A stretch of DNA of 64,000 nt from Hydnum rufescens UP504 (taxonomy: Eukaryota; Basidiomycota; Agaricomycetes; Cantharellales; Hydnaceae). The position numbers and the translations under genes were made by a program. Position 1 is the stretch's first letter. Each line of letters opens with the position of its first letter. The notes beneath the pieces were generated by a model, which saw only the letters and a list, made by a program, of their open reading frames with translations, was not told the origin of the DNA and made no database searches. The stretch spans positions 138,537-202,536 of the forward strand of contig MU129011.1 of assembly GCA_014904985.1 (NCBI GenBank), written 5' to 3'. Below are positions 1 to 9,916 of the stretch, in pieces.

Positions 1-846
1 CTCGCGTTGTTGCAATCGCGTCGCTTGCTGCGCAGCGTACGCCTGTTGAAGCAGGGATAGTTGACTGGTCATCACGGTCGGGGCCGCATTACCGGCGGCA
101 CTGGGGGTGAAATCGCTGTTATTGGACTTGGGGACAGGGCGGGTGGGAGAAACAGGCGAAGGGGGAGATGAGGGGTGCAAGATGATCTGCGAAAGAGGAG
201 ATCCATGTGAGGTTGACGCCTTTCTATTTCCACTCCCCCCGCCATTCCGTTTGCCTCCTGTACTGCCTCCACCAATTCCTAGAGACGGTGTGGAGGTCGA
301 AGGGATTGAGGTGGAACGAGGGGGCGTAAGGAGGTGGGATGATGTGATAGAGACAGAGGCATTTGACGAAAAGCTCGTATCGGGACTATGCAGCGGATTA
401 CTGGATTTGTTTGTCTTCGTGGTGTTAGCCGAATGGACGCCGCTTCCGGTTTCGTCTGCCGTGAGGGGATCTAGCTGCGTTTGGGGCTGTGGCTCTGTGC
501 CGTTCTTGATCTGGCTCTCCGGGAGGGCGGAGTCAGGGTATTCGGCACCCGGAGATGCAATGGGAGGAGAAAGCGGCGAAATAACAGAGGTATGGGCGTA
601 TTTTTCAGAGTTATGGGGCGAATCTACAGGTGTTCTGGGAGGGATTGCAGGTGTGGGTGATGTCGATATTTCGTGTGGACTCTCTTTATCATTGGCAGCC
701 AGAGGGTCGCCAGGAGGAAGAGATGTATTGCAATCGAGAGGCTCTAATTGATTAGAAGAATTGTGAGACTGGGAATGTACAAGGGAGATTGGACTGCTGC
801 TGTTTATGTTAGGAGAAGCGAGATCGAGGTCGTGTTCGGTGGACAT
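1..846 (-). CDS. Partial Ser/Thr/Pro-rich protein, N-terminal part
   Basis: An uninterrupted minus-strand frame of 282 codons runs from an ATG at 846 to the window edge, where it is still open, so the C-terminal part lies outside. The start MSTEHDLDLASPN is the first ATG in the frame. The sequence is low complexity: runs of Ser, Pro and Thr (for example SPPSPVSPTRPVPKS), a Gly/Asn patch near residues 210-225 (GGKRNGGGSGNRK), and a Gln/Ala-rich segment at the edge (LLQQAYAAQQATRLQQRE) that looks like the start of a helical or coiled-coil region. No catalytic domain is visible. Proteins like this in basidiomycetes are often regulators or scaffold proteins, but nothing here allows a function to be named. 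Reading through without a stop for 846 bases in a region of normal genic composition is the main evidence that it is real. Confidence 0.6.
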   Translation of the reverse strand, partial: MSTEHDLDLASPNINSSSPISLVHSQSHNSSNQLEPLDCNTSLPPGDPLAANDKESPHEISTSPTPAIPPRTPVDSPHNSEKYAHTSVISPLSPPIASPGAEYPDSALPESQIKNGTEPQPQTQLDPLTADETGSGVHSANTTKTNKSSNPLHSPDTSFSSNASVSITSSHLLTPPRSTSIPSTSTPSLGIGGGSTGGKRNGGGSGNRKASTSHGSPLSQIILHPSSPPSPVSPTRPVPKSNNSDFTPSAAGNAAPTVMTSQLSLLQQAYAAQQATRLQQRE

Positions 847-2039
847 GTTTAGTAGCGTTCTGCGAAGCATGGTCGTGTTAGAGCAGTTATAAGAGAAGAA
901 AGCGGCGGAATGCACCAATTTAGGATAAAATATGGCTTATCTTCCACAGGTGAGAGCGTCAGTACAATAGGACCAAAGCGGAAAGCAATCACGCACGGAG
1001 TTGCGTGTAGAGATAATTCAGGTGTTTCTGCATCGCTTAAAATATTAAATCGGGGGACAGCGCAGAGTCAGGTAGGAGACCCACGGGAGTCGTCTGCGAG
1101 TCAGTTTGGGCCCTGTACACGACAAAGAATACAGCGAGGTTGTTCTGGATAGTTATAGGGTCTCTGAGAGGGTGAAGATGGGAATAAGCCGGCCCCCACG
1201 CGCGTGGTGAGGCAAGTGTTAGTACGTACGGTATGGTAAGGTGTATAATAGACACACAACGGCCCGGGGTGAACCCTGCGAGTATTATGAAGGGATAGCT
1301 ACGAAGGAGGGGGAGGATGCGGCTGGAGAGAACGAATCAGGCACTTCTGTCCTACTTATATTCCTAGTTGGAGCATAGTTCGCCCCGATTTAGGGCCAAT
1401 TGTGACGAGTTTGTCCCAAAATCATGGCCAATTTAGGACCGAGGAACGTGTTTCATCACCAAGAGATTGTTCGCCGTCGAAACGCGCGGTTCATTAGAAT
1501 TCTCCAGTCACAGGGCCATATATGCTTCCCACTTTGGGCAAGGTACTTTGAATCCAGTCCACTTGGAAGAATCCCCCGAGAAGAAGTTGGAACAGTTGGA
1601 AGCAGAACTTGGAAGATTTCCGTTTGCAGGAATCATATTCGACACCCGATAAGTAGAACTCCGCAGAACGGCTCCCCCCAAGCAGCCGTCTAACAATTCC
1701 CACCGTGAATGTTCTCAAGGAATCTTGATCATATACCTCGGACATGCATGAGGCTGAAGTTTCCACGAGTTCGCGGAGGCGGAGGCAAACGAACTTGACA
1801 TTTCCCCGGTGGGAAGCCAACGACGAACCATTTAAATCGAGCAGAAGAATGGATGACGGCAACGCAGAAAGTGCTCAAAGATACCTGTACATGTCCAGTG
1901 AACGACTGCCAGAACCTCAAGATTAAAAATCCCAGACTAACGGAGAATTGCCTAGCGACGATACTCAGAGATGTGAAGCCAATGACACTGATGTCAAAAA
2001 ATTATGTAATCAAGCAATACATCTCAAGTCTAGATTTTT
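847..2039. other. Intergenic stretch, no confident gene
   Basis: This holds the promoter side of the truncated gene at 1-846 and the 3' side of the FGGY kinase. Two overlapping open frames were examined: plus 1467-1652, with a helical-looking KKLEQLEAELGRFPF segment, and minus 1494-1862. Neither extends through plausible splice sites into a longer protein and neither matches a family I know. A small gene here is possible but not supported. Confidence 0.4.
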
Positions 2040-4584
2040 TTAACCATCACCAGCTGCGGCGGCCATTTCATCCCTCCATTTTCGTTGGATGCCGATTTGT
2101 TCTCTGAAGATCTTGTACTTCGCCTCCAGCAACTTTTTTTCACGAGAAGAGGCCGTTGGAAGGATCTGCACCCCAGGATTCGTCATGTCCACCTGCCCAG
2201 GTAACGTAACACCGCAGCATCAGGAACAGAACAGAGAACCGGGGTGATATGTGGAAGGAAAGAGATTCATACCATGATCTCCCACAACCGTTCTCGATGG
2301 TTATGGCTCGCCTTTGCCACCATTTCTTGGGTCTCCAGTGGAACGTGTCCGCGTTCTGTTGCTACTTCTGCCGCAAACCGTCCAAGCATGGCGGACCCCA
2401 CTACGACCGCACCACTATTCGAATAGGGGAGAATGACGGGAATATTGCACACTTTGGAGAAGAGCTCCATCAACGGTGTATTGGTGGCTTGGCCGCCTGT
2501 CAGCCATGTCAATACATGCAGGATGAGCAGCTGTAGTGGAAGATAAGCGGGATCAAGCCACACCACTCATGTATATGCCTTGGACGTCGTAGCCACGAGC
2601 ATTCATCTGATCAAGTATGTGACGAGTTTGAAGAGCAATGGCCTGTCCACAGTGCAAGCCCGGGGCGTGAGAGCACTGGGAATGGAAAGACGAGAGACAC
2701 GAACTTCGAGGGTAACATTGAATTTTAGGGCGAGATCGTTGAGGCTGGTGTCGAGAGAAAGTCCGACAAAGGATCCCCTCATCTTAGCGTCAGCTAATGG
2801 GGAACGATTTCCTGTTGACGAGCCTCAGTCGTGCAGAAAAGGGAAATTGAAATGACGCCATACCACGCAAATCGGGATAGAAATGTAAATCCTTCGTGAG
2901 CTCCGTCAAGCTGAAGGTTTTCGCACCCTTTCCTTGTGCAATGGCAGCTTCGACTCTTAGTCTCTCAAGCGTCTCGGAGAGAATAACATGGACCTGTTTA
3001 TTAGTGTCTTTGGCCATGGATTGGAGCTCTGAATACGCGGGATGGGTCGTGATGACGAAATCTATGAGCTTCCAATAATAATGGTCATGAATCCAGGTTT
3101 ACAGATGTAGTCAAAACTCCATTACCTGTCCAGTAGAGCTCTGCCCCCCTTCGTTCATCCACCAACCCGGAAATATCGCATTCTCCAAACAGACAGTGAG
3201 CCCAGTGGCCTTAGGCCATGGAAACCCCGACGTGACTGACCTGATAGGGGCCCCAAACCCCAGGGACAAATATACCCTCAGGATTCTACATCGATGGTCA
3301 CAGGTGGTCCTACACCTCGTATCTCTCGGGCGCTTACCTGGATCACGTGGCATGTGCTGGTGCCTGCGACAACGGCTAAACGATGCCTGGACTCGCTTAA
3401 CGATGGAGCCTTACTAAGTCCCTTATCCGGTCCGGTGGAAGAGCGCGCGGCAACTGTGCCAATCCACCCGGCGTATCTAAATGATGGACAAAATGGATAT
3501 TATTATCGACAGCAGTTCTTTCGGCCAGGACAATTGAACTTACGCATCGATGACGCCGCCGCCCACAGGGGTACCCTGCTTGAGGCCAAGTTCGGCAGCA
3601 GCTCTTTCTGTTAGTCCGTTGGCGATCGGGAGACCGGCAGTGAGGACCTTGCTACCGTTTTGACCCGGATGCCCTCCCAACCGTCTGCAGCCATCGTCGA
3701 CGAGAGAGCCGAGACCGATCAGATGCAGAAATTTCCTGTCCCATCCACCTGGGGGGACGAAAGAATATTTACAAACAAGCGAGCAGTTTGAGCGCGCTTG
3801 ATCTCCCGTGGCCTTGAATGTGACTCCCAAGGGCAAAATAAACTTTGCAGATGAACAGGATCAATGGCGATGCAGGAGAAAGATGAACTTACGGTAATCT
3901 GGTAAGTCAAAAAACTGGCATTGCGAAAAACGATTGGGCGCTATGTGATTCTTTAACCACAGCGTCTTGGGGATTTCCATCTCGAGCTATTCGCATAAAA
4001 TCATCAGGGATGTCCTTATCTCCGAAGTTTCAAACCTACGCTCATTACCCCACCCACGTACTTCAGCACGTCAGATCCAGTGGAATTGATCAGCTTGGCT
4101 TCCTCGTACGCTCGATGATCAGCCCATAGAATGACGTTCCTCTCTCCAGGCTCTCCAATATTCGGGCCGTTGGTAACAGTTACAGGTGTTCCTTGAAGAT
4201 CTATGACTGCCAAAGAGCAGGTAGCATCGAACCCAATGCCTTTGACGGAGAGGGATCAATTCTTGCCACCTCCAGCACCCCTCGAGTGCACTTCCCAATG
4301 GCAGCCCAGATGTCAGTTGTAGACTGCTCGAATATGTTGGAATCATTTGGATCGCGCCAAGTCCTTATGGGCTGCGAGAATGTCGCTGCGATGGTGCCTG
4401 CATGGCTCACCAACGCAGCTCGCACTGAGCCGGTGCCGCTATTACCATGGTGAAGATCGTGGAAGATCGGCTGTAGGACGATTCCACTTCAGACTCACAC
4501 ATCTATTCCTATGTAGTGTGGTTCGGTAGACAGACTGGCCATGATTGAGTATAAAAACTTACGTAAGAGGTTTGCTTCCGGCAT
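2040..4584 (-). CDS. FGGY-family carbohydrate kinase (YDR109C/FGGY type)
   Basis: Predicted ATP-dependent sugar or polyol kinase of the cytosolic FGGY family; the nearest characterised relatives phosphorylate D-ribulose, so ribulokinase activity is inferred. The minus-strand reading is split by about nine short introns. Visible blocks in order are the N-terminal phosphate-binding motif [15 protein letters not shown] (joined by splicing near 4500-4440), [14 protein letters not shown] (about 4130), FDLPDYLTYRATGD (3900-3790), [16 protein letters not shown] (about 3770), [16 protein letters not shown] followed by [44 protein letters not shown] (split by an intron near 3235-3185) and, near the C-terminus, YMSGG plus [11 protein letters not shown] and [12 protein letters not shown]. 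The chain ends in AAAAGDG at a TAA at 2042-2040. All core motifs are present and no inactivating change was seen. The first exon (MPEANLL, ATG at 4584) is the least certain part. Confidence 0.88.
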
Positions 4585-4960
4585 TGCAGCCGTGTGATAC
4601 AGCAAGTCACGACAATCGATCGAAAAAGCTCTTGAAGACCCCTGGACTGATCCGCGCTGGCAAATTATGTCATTTGGAGATGTTTCCTTCGAGGATGTTA
4701 GGCCTGCACCTCGAGGCTTGAGGTGGACACGCTGCCATCACCGGCCGTTGATGTCTAGACTACCTCTCGGAAGTTACCTATTTTATGCTGTTTAGGAGTT
4801 AAGCGGTGTGTTTCCCAGTTCGATTGAGTGTATTAAGTGTTATGTACATAGCATAGTTTCCCGCTGACTTTAATTTACGTATTCCCAGATGCCAACCATA
4901 AATACTGGTTATTATGTGTGGGATGCAGCGCACCTCTCTCTATCCCCCCCAGGCTAAAAT
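4585..4960. promoter_or_regulatory. Divergent promoter between FGGY kinase and secreted protein
   Basis: These 376 bases separate two divergently transcribed genes. A TATA-like CATAAATA lies near 4899, about 60 bases before the ATG at 4961, and a C-rich pyrimidine tract (4931-4950) directly precedes that start, as is common at fungal transcription starts. No specific factor site can be claimed. Confidence 0.4.
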
Positions 4961-5804
4961 ATGCATTTCTTCTCCACCCTGGCATCCCTCACCGCTCTCA
5001 TTGGCATGGTGGCCTTGACTGATGCCCTCGAAGTGTTGTCTCGTACGGAAGACTGTACCCCGTTCAAGCGCGGATATCTTGCTGCCAACGTTACTGGTAC
5101 ATTGAAATGAACTCTCGTCCATGACAAAAAGCAAATATCCTTATGTCTAGGTGTATTCACGTCGTTCACTGTGAACTCCGAAGACTCGATCAGTTATATC
5201 GGCAATAAACAGAACCCCTTACGCATAGAATTTCAGGTAGGCGCTACCTTCATGCCTTGATGTATGTGATCTGCGTTGGTGAATGCGCATTGCTCATAAC
5301 CCACTCTAGAAATGCGCCACTCTGCAAGATCAAGGGCCGGGCAAACTGATAGATACGAACGGTAGGTGACATTGAGTTCTTTTAGATTCCAATCCATGTA
5401 GCTGAGATGCATGCCCACCAGGTCGTGTTTACGTGCCGTCCAAGGGAAAATGTATCGCCATAAGCAATGTTAATGATCCAACTGGTCCCTACTTTACCAC
5501 ATTGCTACCGTGCGATACGACCCCTCCATTCCGCTTTCTTATTCGAAACGACATCGAAGCAAAGGGGGGCATTTATTGGGTAAGATATTTCCGCGCAGAT
5601 CCTATTCCGCATGAGAGATTGATGCTCGTATAGTACGGCATAACGGATGAAGAAGGGACAGATCCGCAAGGCGGATGTGGACTGTTAGGCTACAAGGCAA
5701 ACTCCCTAGGAATCCCAGTGGTGACGCAGAAAACCAGAGCAATCTCCGTAACGTGTGGTGGATATCCTGGGCATCCATTTGAGATTGCGAAGAAACCTCA
5801 CTGA
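4961..5804 (+). CDS. Small secreted six-cysteine protein
   Basis: Five exons (4961-5096, 5151-5236, 5310-5361, 5422-5579, 5634-5804) join in frame to give exactly 201 codons including TGA, so a 200-residue protein. All four introns are GT-AG and 52 to 73 bases long. The N-terminus MHFFSTLASLTALIGMVALTDA is a clear signal peptide, with cleavage likely after the Ala near residue 22. The mature chain has six cysteines (in EDC, QKCA, GKC, LPC, GGC and VTC contexts), an even number that would suit disulfides, and beta-strand-like segments such as VFTSFTVNSEDSISYIG. I do not recognise the family; it could be a secreted lectin-like or effector-like protein. The correct total frame across five exons is strong evidence for the gene model, not for a function. 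Confidence 0.8.
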
Positions 5805-5989
5805 AGCGGCGTGTTCTCTCGGGTTTTTTTCGGAGCCTCATTCACCGAGAGTTCTTAGTTAAGTTGGAATGTAAGATTGTCATAGCATTGTAATTCGAAG
5901 TCCATTGTGTATCGTGTTTTATCGAGGGTAACCTTTCGTGAGGCTGTTCGTAGCACCTGCATAACGATAGCGTCGCCCATTATGCAAAC

Positions 5990-7054
5990 CTACACCGCAG
6001 GATTCCAGCCTCTTGACCCAGTAAGCCGTTCCCATAATTGACGAAAATATGTCCGTATCTTCTTCACATATTTCACAAAGGGAGAGACGGTACCCACGTA
6101 TCGACGGAGTGGAGCGAGTGCGGGGTCGAACTCGTGGTTACGGGGCAACGCATCCATGGACATGATGTAAAGCTCGAAAGGCCCGGATTGCTCCTGATAA
6201 CAAAGCTTCAGAATTGAAAAGATGGGGGTGGGAAACCGTCACACTTGCCTTGAAGTAACTTCGTGCTATGAAAGTGACCTCTTTGATTTGGGATGGATCG
6301 AATGGTAGGACACTCTTGGAGGAAACACGCTTTCCGCGATACGTCGGCACGAAGGATGACCACGGGGCCTCAATCGTGATGGGTTTACTGGTCCACAGCA
6401 TATCGCCAGTCGGCGCACCGGGATTGACATCAAATGCTAACTGATACGAAATCGTGCTTGTGCGGACGCCATTTTTGCGTTGCTTCAGGACCTCCCCGGT
6501 TTTAAACGAGAGGATGTAGCTCGTTATTCCGTGTTTGCCGCCACCAGGCGCACCTGCGTTCGGAGGATTGGAGGGGGCACGGACTTGGGCTAAATGAGCC
6601 TGATGGGTCCTCTGGGCGAGATGAACAGCAGTGACAGTGTGCGCCTGGTGGATGTGGGGGTGCTGATTGTGCGCAAGATGGATACTCTCGAAGTGGGCTG
6701 AGGTGAGATGGGACAGTGAAGCCGGTGGAGTAGCAATGAAGCTTAAAGTGATCCCAGAATGCTCGGGGGAAGAGAGGCTGACGGGAAAAGGCCTGAGAGA
6801 GCGCGATGTAAAACCAGCATAGCCGACGGTGGTTGTATCTATGAACGCATGGAAGTCCAACTACGAGAGGCCTCAAGAGAGAAAAGTAGTTTACCGATGA
6901 AACCAGAAAACCTGCCGCCAAGTTGGCCGGAAGGTGCCGTTGCAGCCTCGAAAGTGGAGGTGCTCAAACCGCCTCGGGTACGATCGTCAATGGCGACAAA
7001 CCTGGGGGCCACAGCAGCCCAGGACAATTGCCCAGGAAGAACTGGCGTAGTCAT
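5990..7054 (-). CDS. CIA30-domain protein (complex I intermediate-associated protein 30 family)
   Basis: The N-terminal exon starts MTTPVLPGQLSW and reaches the CIA30 hallmark FVAIDDRTRGGLSTSTF followed by GGRFSGFID, which is joined across an intron to TTTVGYAGF. A long second exon carries the remaining domain (SSPEHSGITLSFIA, then KHGITSYILSFKTGE, STISYQLAFDV and ITIEAPWSSFVPTYRG), and the last exon gives EQSGPFELYIMSMDAL and ends GWNPAV at a TAG at 5992-5990. CIA30 proteins assist assembly of respiratory complex I in mitochondria; some fungal members act elsewhere, so the role is family-level. Between the two beta-sheet blocks lies an unusual insert rich in His, Ala and Gln (about residues 105-145, with HPHIHQAHTVTAVHLAQ). 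The ATG at 7054 fits a TATA element about 40 bases upstream; an in-frame ATG at 7075 is possible. Confidence 0.82.
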
Positions 7055-7090
7055 TTTTACCCAGATGAGGGGCACGCAACCACGTCCCCA

Positions 7091-7098
7091 TATAAATA
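7091..7098 (-). promoter_or_regulatory. TATA element of the CIA30 gene
   Basis: TATTTATA on the minus strand, 37 bases upstream of the chosen ATG at 7054. It supports the downstream ATG over starts farther up. Confidence 0.45.
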
Positions 7099-7215
7099 GA
7101 TTACGTACGCGAGAACGATGATCTGGGGTGGATCAAACAAGGGTAGCCAGTGAATGGCCTTGGCAGGACTTTTCCCTAGTGCGAACTGGTTGCGAATTAC
7201 AAGAACCATTCCTGA

Positions 7216-8790
7216 ACGTGGGGACTCAGGACCCCTGACACTTAGGTTGGAAGCCAGAACGCTCCACCGGAATTTTTTTGGGATTCTGGACCCCACTGAG
7301 CACGGTTCCCGGGAGTTCAGGGCAGAAATTTCTCACTGAGCACAGATCCCCCGGAGTGCAGACTCTACCATTCATTCGGCAGATACCTCATTTCTCCGAG
7401 AAATAACCGAAAAAGAGAAATGAGTTATCTTGCCGAACGACTGGCACAACTTGTGTTGTGCCTTGTTGTTTCCGAGAATTTATCGACTCTCGTCTCAAGG
7501 AAAGGGTTGTTTGTGAAGTACTCCAGAGGTACCAATCCTTAGGTGTAAACATGCAAATATAATGTAATACATGGAATTGAGGAACAAATGATAAAATTGG
7601 AAGGGACTACAAACTGAACCAAGCCTACACTACAGCAAATTTTAGTTTGACTTGCTCGGTACACCCGAATTCTTTTTGTTGACATCAGTATTCACATGGC
7701 ATGTGAATACTGATGTCAACAAAGAGAACATGGGTGTACTGAGCGGGTCAAACTAAAATTTGCTGTAGTGTAGGCTTGGTTCAGTTTGTAGTCCCTTCCA
7801 ATTTTATCATTTGTTCCTCAATTCCATGTATTACATTATATTTGCATGTTTATACCTAAGGATTGGTACCTCTGGAGTACTTCACAAACAACCCTTTCCT
7901 TGAGACGAGAGTCGATAAATTCTCGGAAACAACAAGGCACAACACAAGTTGTGCCAGTCGTTCGGCAAGATAACTCATTTCTCTTTTTCAGTTATTTCTC
8001 GGAGAAATGAGGTATCTGCCGGGAGTGGTGCTACGGTGCGAAACTACATGACACACAGCACCAGGAGTTTGGTGCAGGTGGTGGTAGACTTAATTGTTGG
8101 GACGAGGTGGAATGGGTTCCATGTACTGTGAGGCGTCTTTTTATATGATGCAGACATCTATGATTCTTCTTCTGTGGCCCAGATGATTTACAAGCATCAT
8201 TGAAGTATCATTAGCACTTCTTTGGGCAGCTACTTTTTTCCTGTACTTCGTTATTCTTGATAGCTTTGGCACAATGTTGGTACAACTGGCAAGTCTACCC
8301 CCAATACAAGCATCAGTATTCTCAGTAATGTCTTGGGACCTCCTTCCCTATCCTGGACATGTGACTTCTATCATGTACCACCACATTTGGAGGCATGGTC
8401 CCGGTCATGCCGCGCACAAATTCAATATTTCTCCAGCTCTATCGTGATGGCAGTAAAACCGCTTGAGACTTGAAAGGGGAGGGAGAGGGGGGCTCAAGCA
8501 GACGAGGGAAGTGTTGGTGAAGATGGGGATGGTTCTTTGTGAACAGAATGACCGGAATGTTCATCATTTGCCAGGCAGCAACTTCTGGGTGATTTTGGAG
8601 ATTTTTTGGAGATTTTTTTTGGTACATAGCACGCTTTCACTGGGAATCCCGACCCATTTTGGAACCTGGAACACCCCACCGGGAAAATTGGGGGCATTTT
8701 TGGCATATTTACACCGGGAGGAGACCCCCAGATTTGGGGTTTTTGCGTTCTAGGTTCCAACCTAAGTGTCAGGGGTCCTGGGACTTCACG
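7216..8790. mobile_element. Degenerate transposon with 46-bp terminal inverted repeats
   Basis: Bases 7216-7261 and 8745-8790 are inverted copies sharing the core CAGGACCCCTGACACTTAGG and continuing through GTTGGAA to AGAACGC, with only a few mismatches. The 1,575-bp interval has no transposase frame. It contains the 645-bp palindrome (7377-8021). A segment near 8618-8690 (ATCCCGACCCATTTTGGA) recurs in diverged form at 14318-14345, so this is a repeat family. It is probably a non-autonomous DNA transposon; no clear target duplication was found. Confidence 0.6.
7377..8021. repeat. 645-bp near-perfect palindrome (foldback/MITE-like)
   Basis: The sequence is symmetric about base 7699: left arm 7377-7698 and right arm 7700-8021 are reverse complements of 322 bases each with a one-base centre (CACATG-G-CATGTG). 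Mismatches are few, with a cluster near 7652-7680 against 7719-7746, and the arms need no net gap. Each outer end is itself a small hairpin: CGGCAGATACCTCATTTCTC pairs with GAGAAATGAGTTATCTTGCCG within 7377-7435, mirrored at 7963-8021. There is no coding capacity and no convincing target duplication. Confidence 0.92.
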
Positions 8791-9916
8791 AACACAGCCC
8801 TATCACGAATCGCCGTCATATTCAATACCCCAATAGGCTTTCACGGCCAGCATTAGGAGGCGTCTCAAGGTATCATTGCTGTATATCCTGCTAGGACTGC
8901 CTCTACTGCGTTATGCCCTCTATACTATACTATAGTGGCCAGTTCACCAAAAATGATGATTGGACTCAGCGGACCCACTCCGTTGTCCTTGAAGACAAAG
9001 ACTTGGACAGACCCAATGACAATGAAGTCAAAGAGTAAGAGAACAATCTTTATAAACCCCTTGAATAAATTAAGCTCAATCAGACTTTCCAAAGCCCTGG
9101 AGGCCTAAAAAAAAAGAAAATTTGGCACCAAAAATTAGCCAATCCAAAAAGTGGTCAGAAAAACTCAAATAAGGCATTTTTGGAATCCTTGCAGCAAGGA
9201 GAGTCTGAATCTCATGTTTCCAAATCCCTGAAGTCAATGGATCAGGCTCCAGAGAGTTTTACGAGTTTGGCGGTCCACGACTGTACCGCGAATCGAGTTC
9301 CTGATGTGTGGCGATCCATTGGCTTTCACAGGTGCCTTTCCTGAGCACTAGCCCATTCTCTCACATATTCATTTGCCAACCAATTGGGACCGATGCCTTG
9401 ATTATAGACTCGTGTGTGCAGAGTCACAGTGAGTGTCATGATACCTATGTATATATAGAGCGGCCTAGTGCCGACTGCGACGGCAGCGCACGTGACACAC
9501 CGTATCGAACCGCCATACACCCCCTTCACGGCCTTCTGCGATGTCTGCATGAATGAACAATAGGTGGGCATGGGCAGTAAACGCAACATGTAACTGTTCT
9601 ACATGAATATCAATTCCGCTGGCAATCTTCCACCCATCCTTTTTGGCCTCAACAATGCCACCACTGTACTGGCTAAGTGAATCTTATACACAGGAAACAC
9701 ATTCTATTGAAGAATCAGTCACTTAGAGTCACACAGCAAGAGGAAAGATAGAGCATTTGATCAGAGAAGGAACTTCAGTACACCAGAGGGACTATCTAGA
9801 GGATATGGTGACTAAGCGATGAGCGTTAGCTCACCCATCCCCAATTCCAACACATTCCCCCCATGAATCCAGCGTGCATTCCAAAGAAGAAATCATAATG
9901 TATCCCACTAAACTCT
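8791..9916. other. Intergenic, no gene seen
   Basis: About 1.1 kb of mixed composition with an A-rich tract at 9107-9122. The open frames near 9308-9589 overlap on both strands, lack family features and show no splice continuity. Nothing is annotated here. Confidence 0.4.

Noticed and set aside
1467..1926. Small plus-strand gene with a KKLEQLEAELGRF helix
   Set aside because: Frames cannot be joined into a longer protein by convincing splice sites and a minus frame overlaps; left unannotated.
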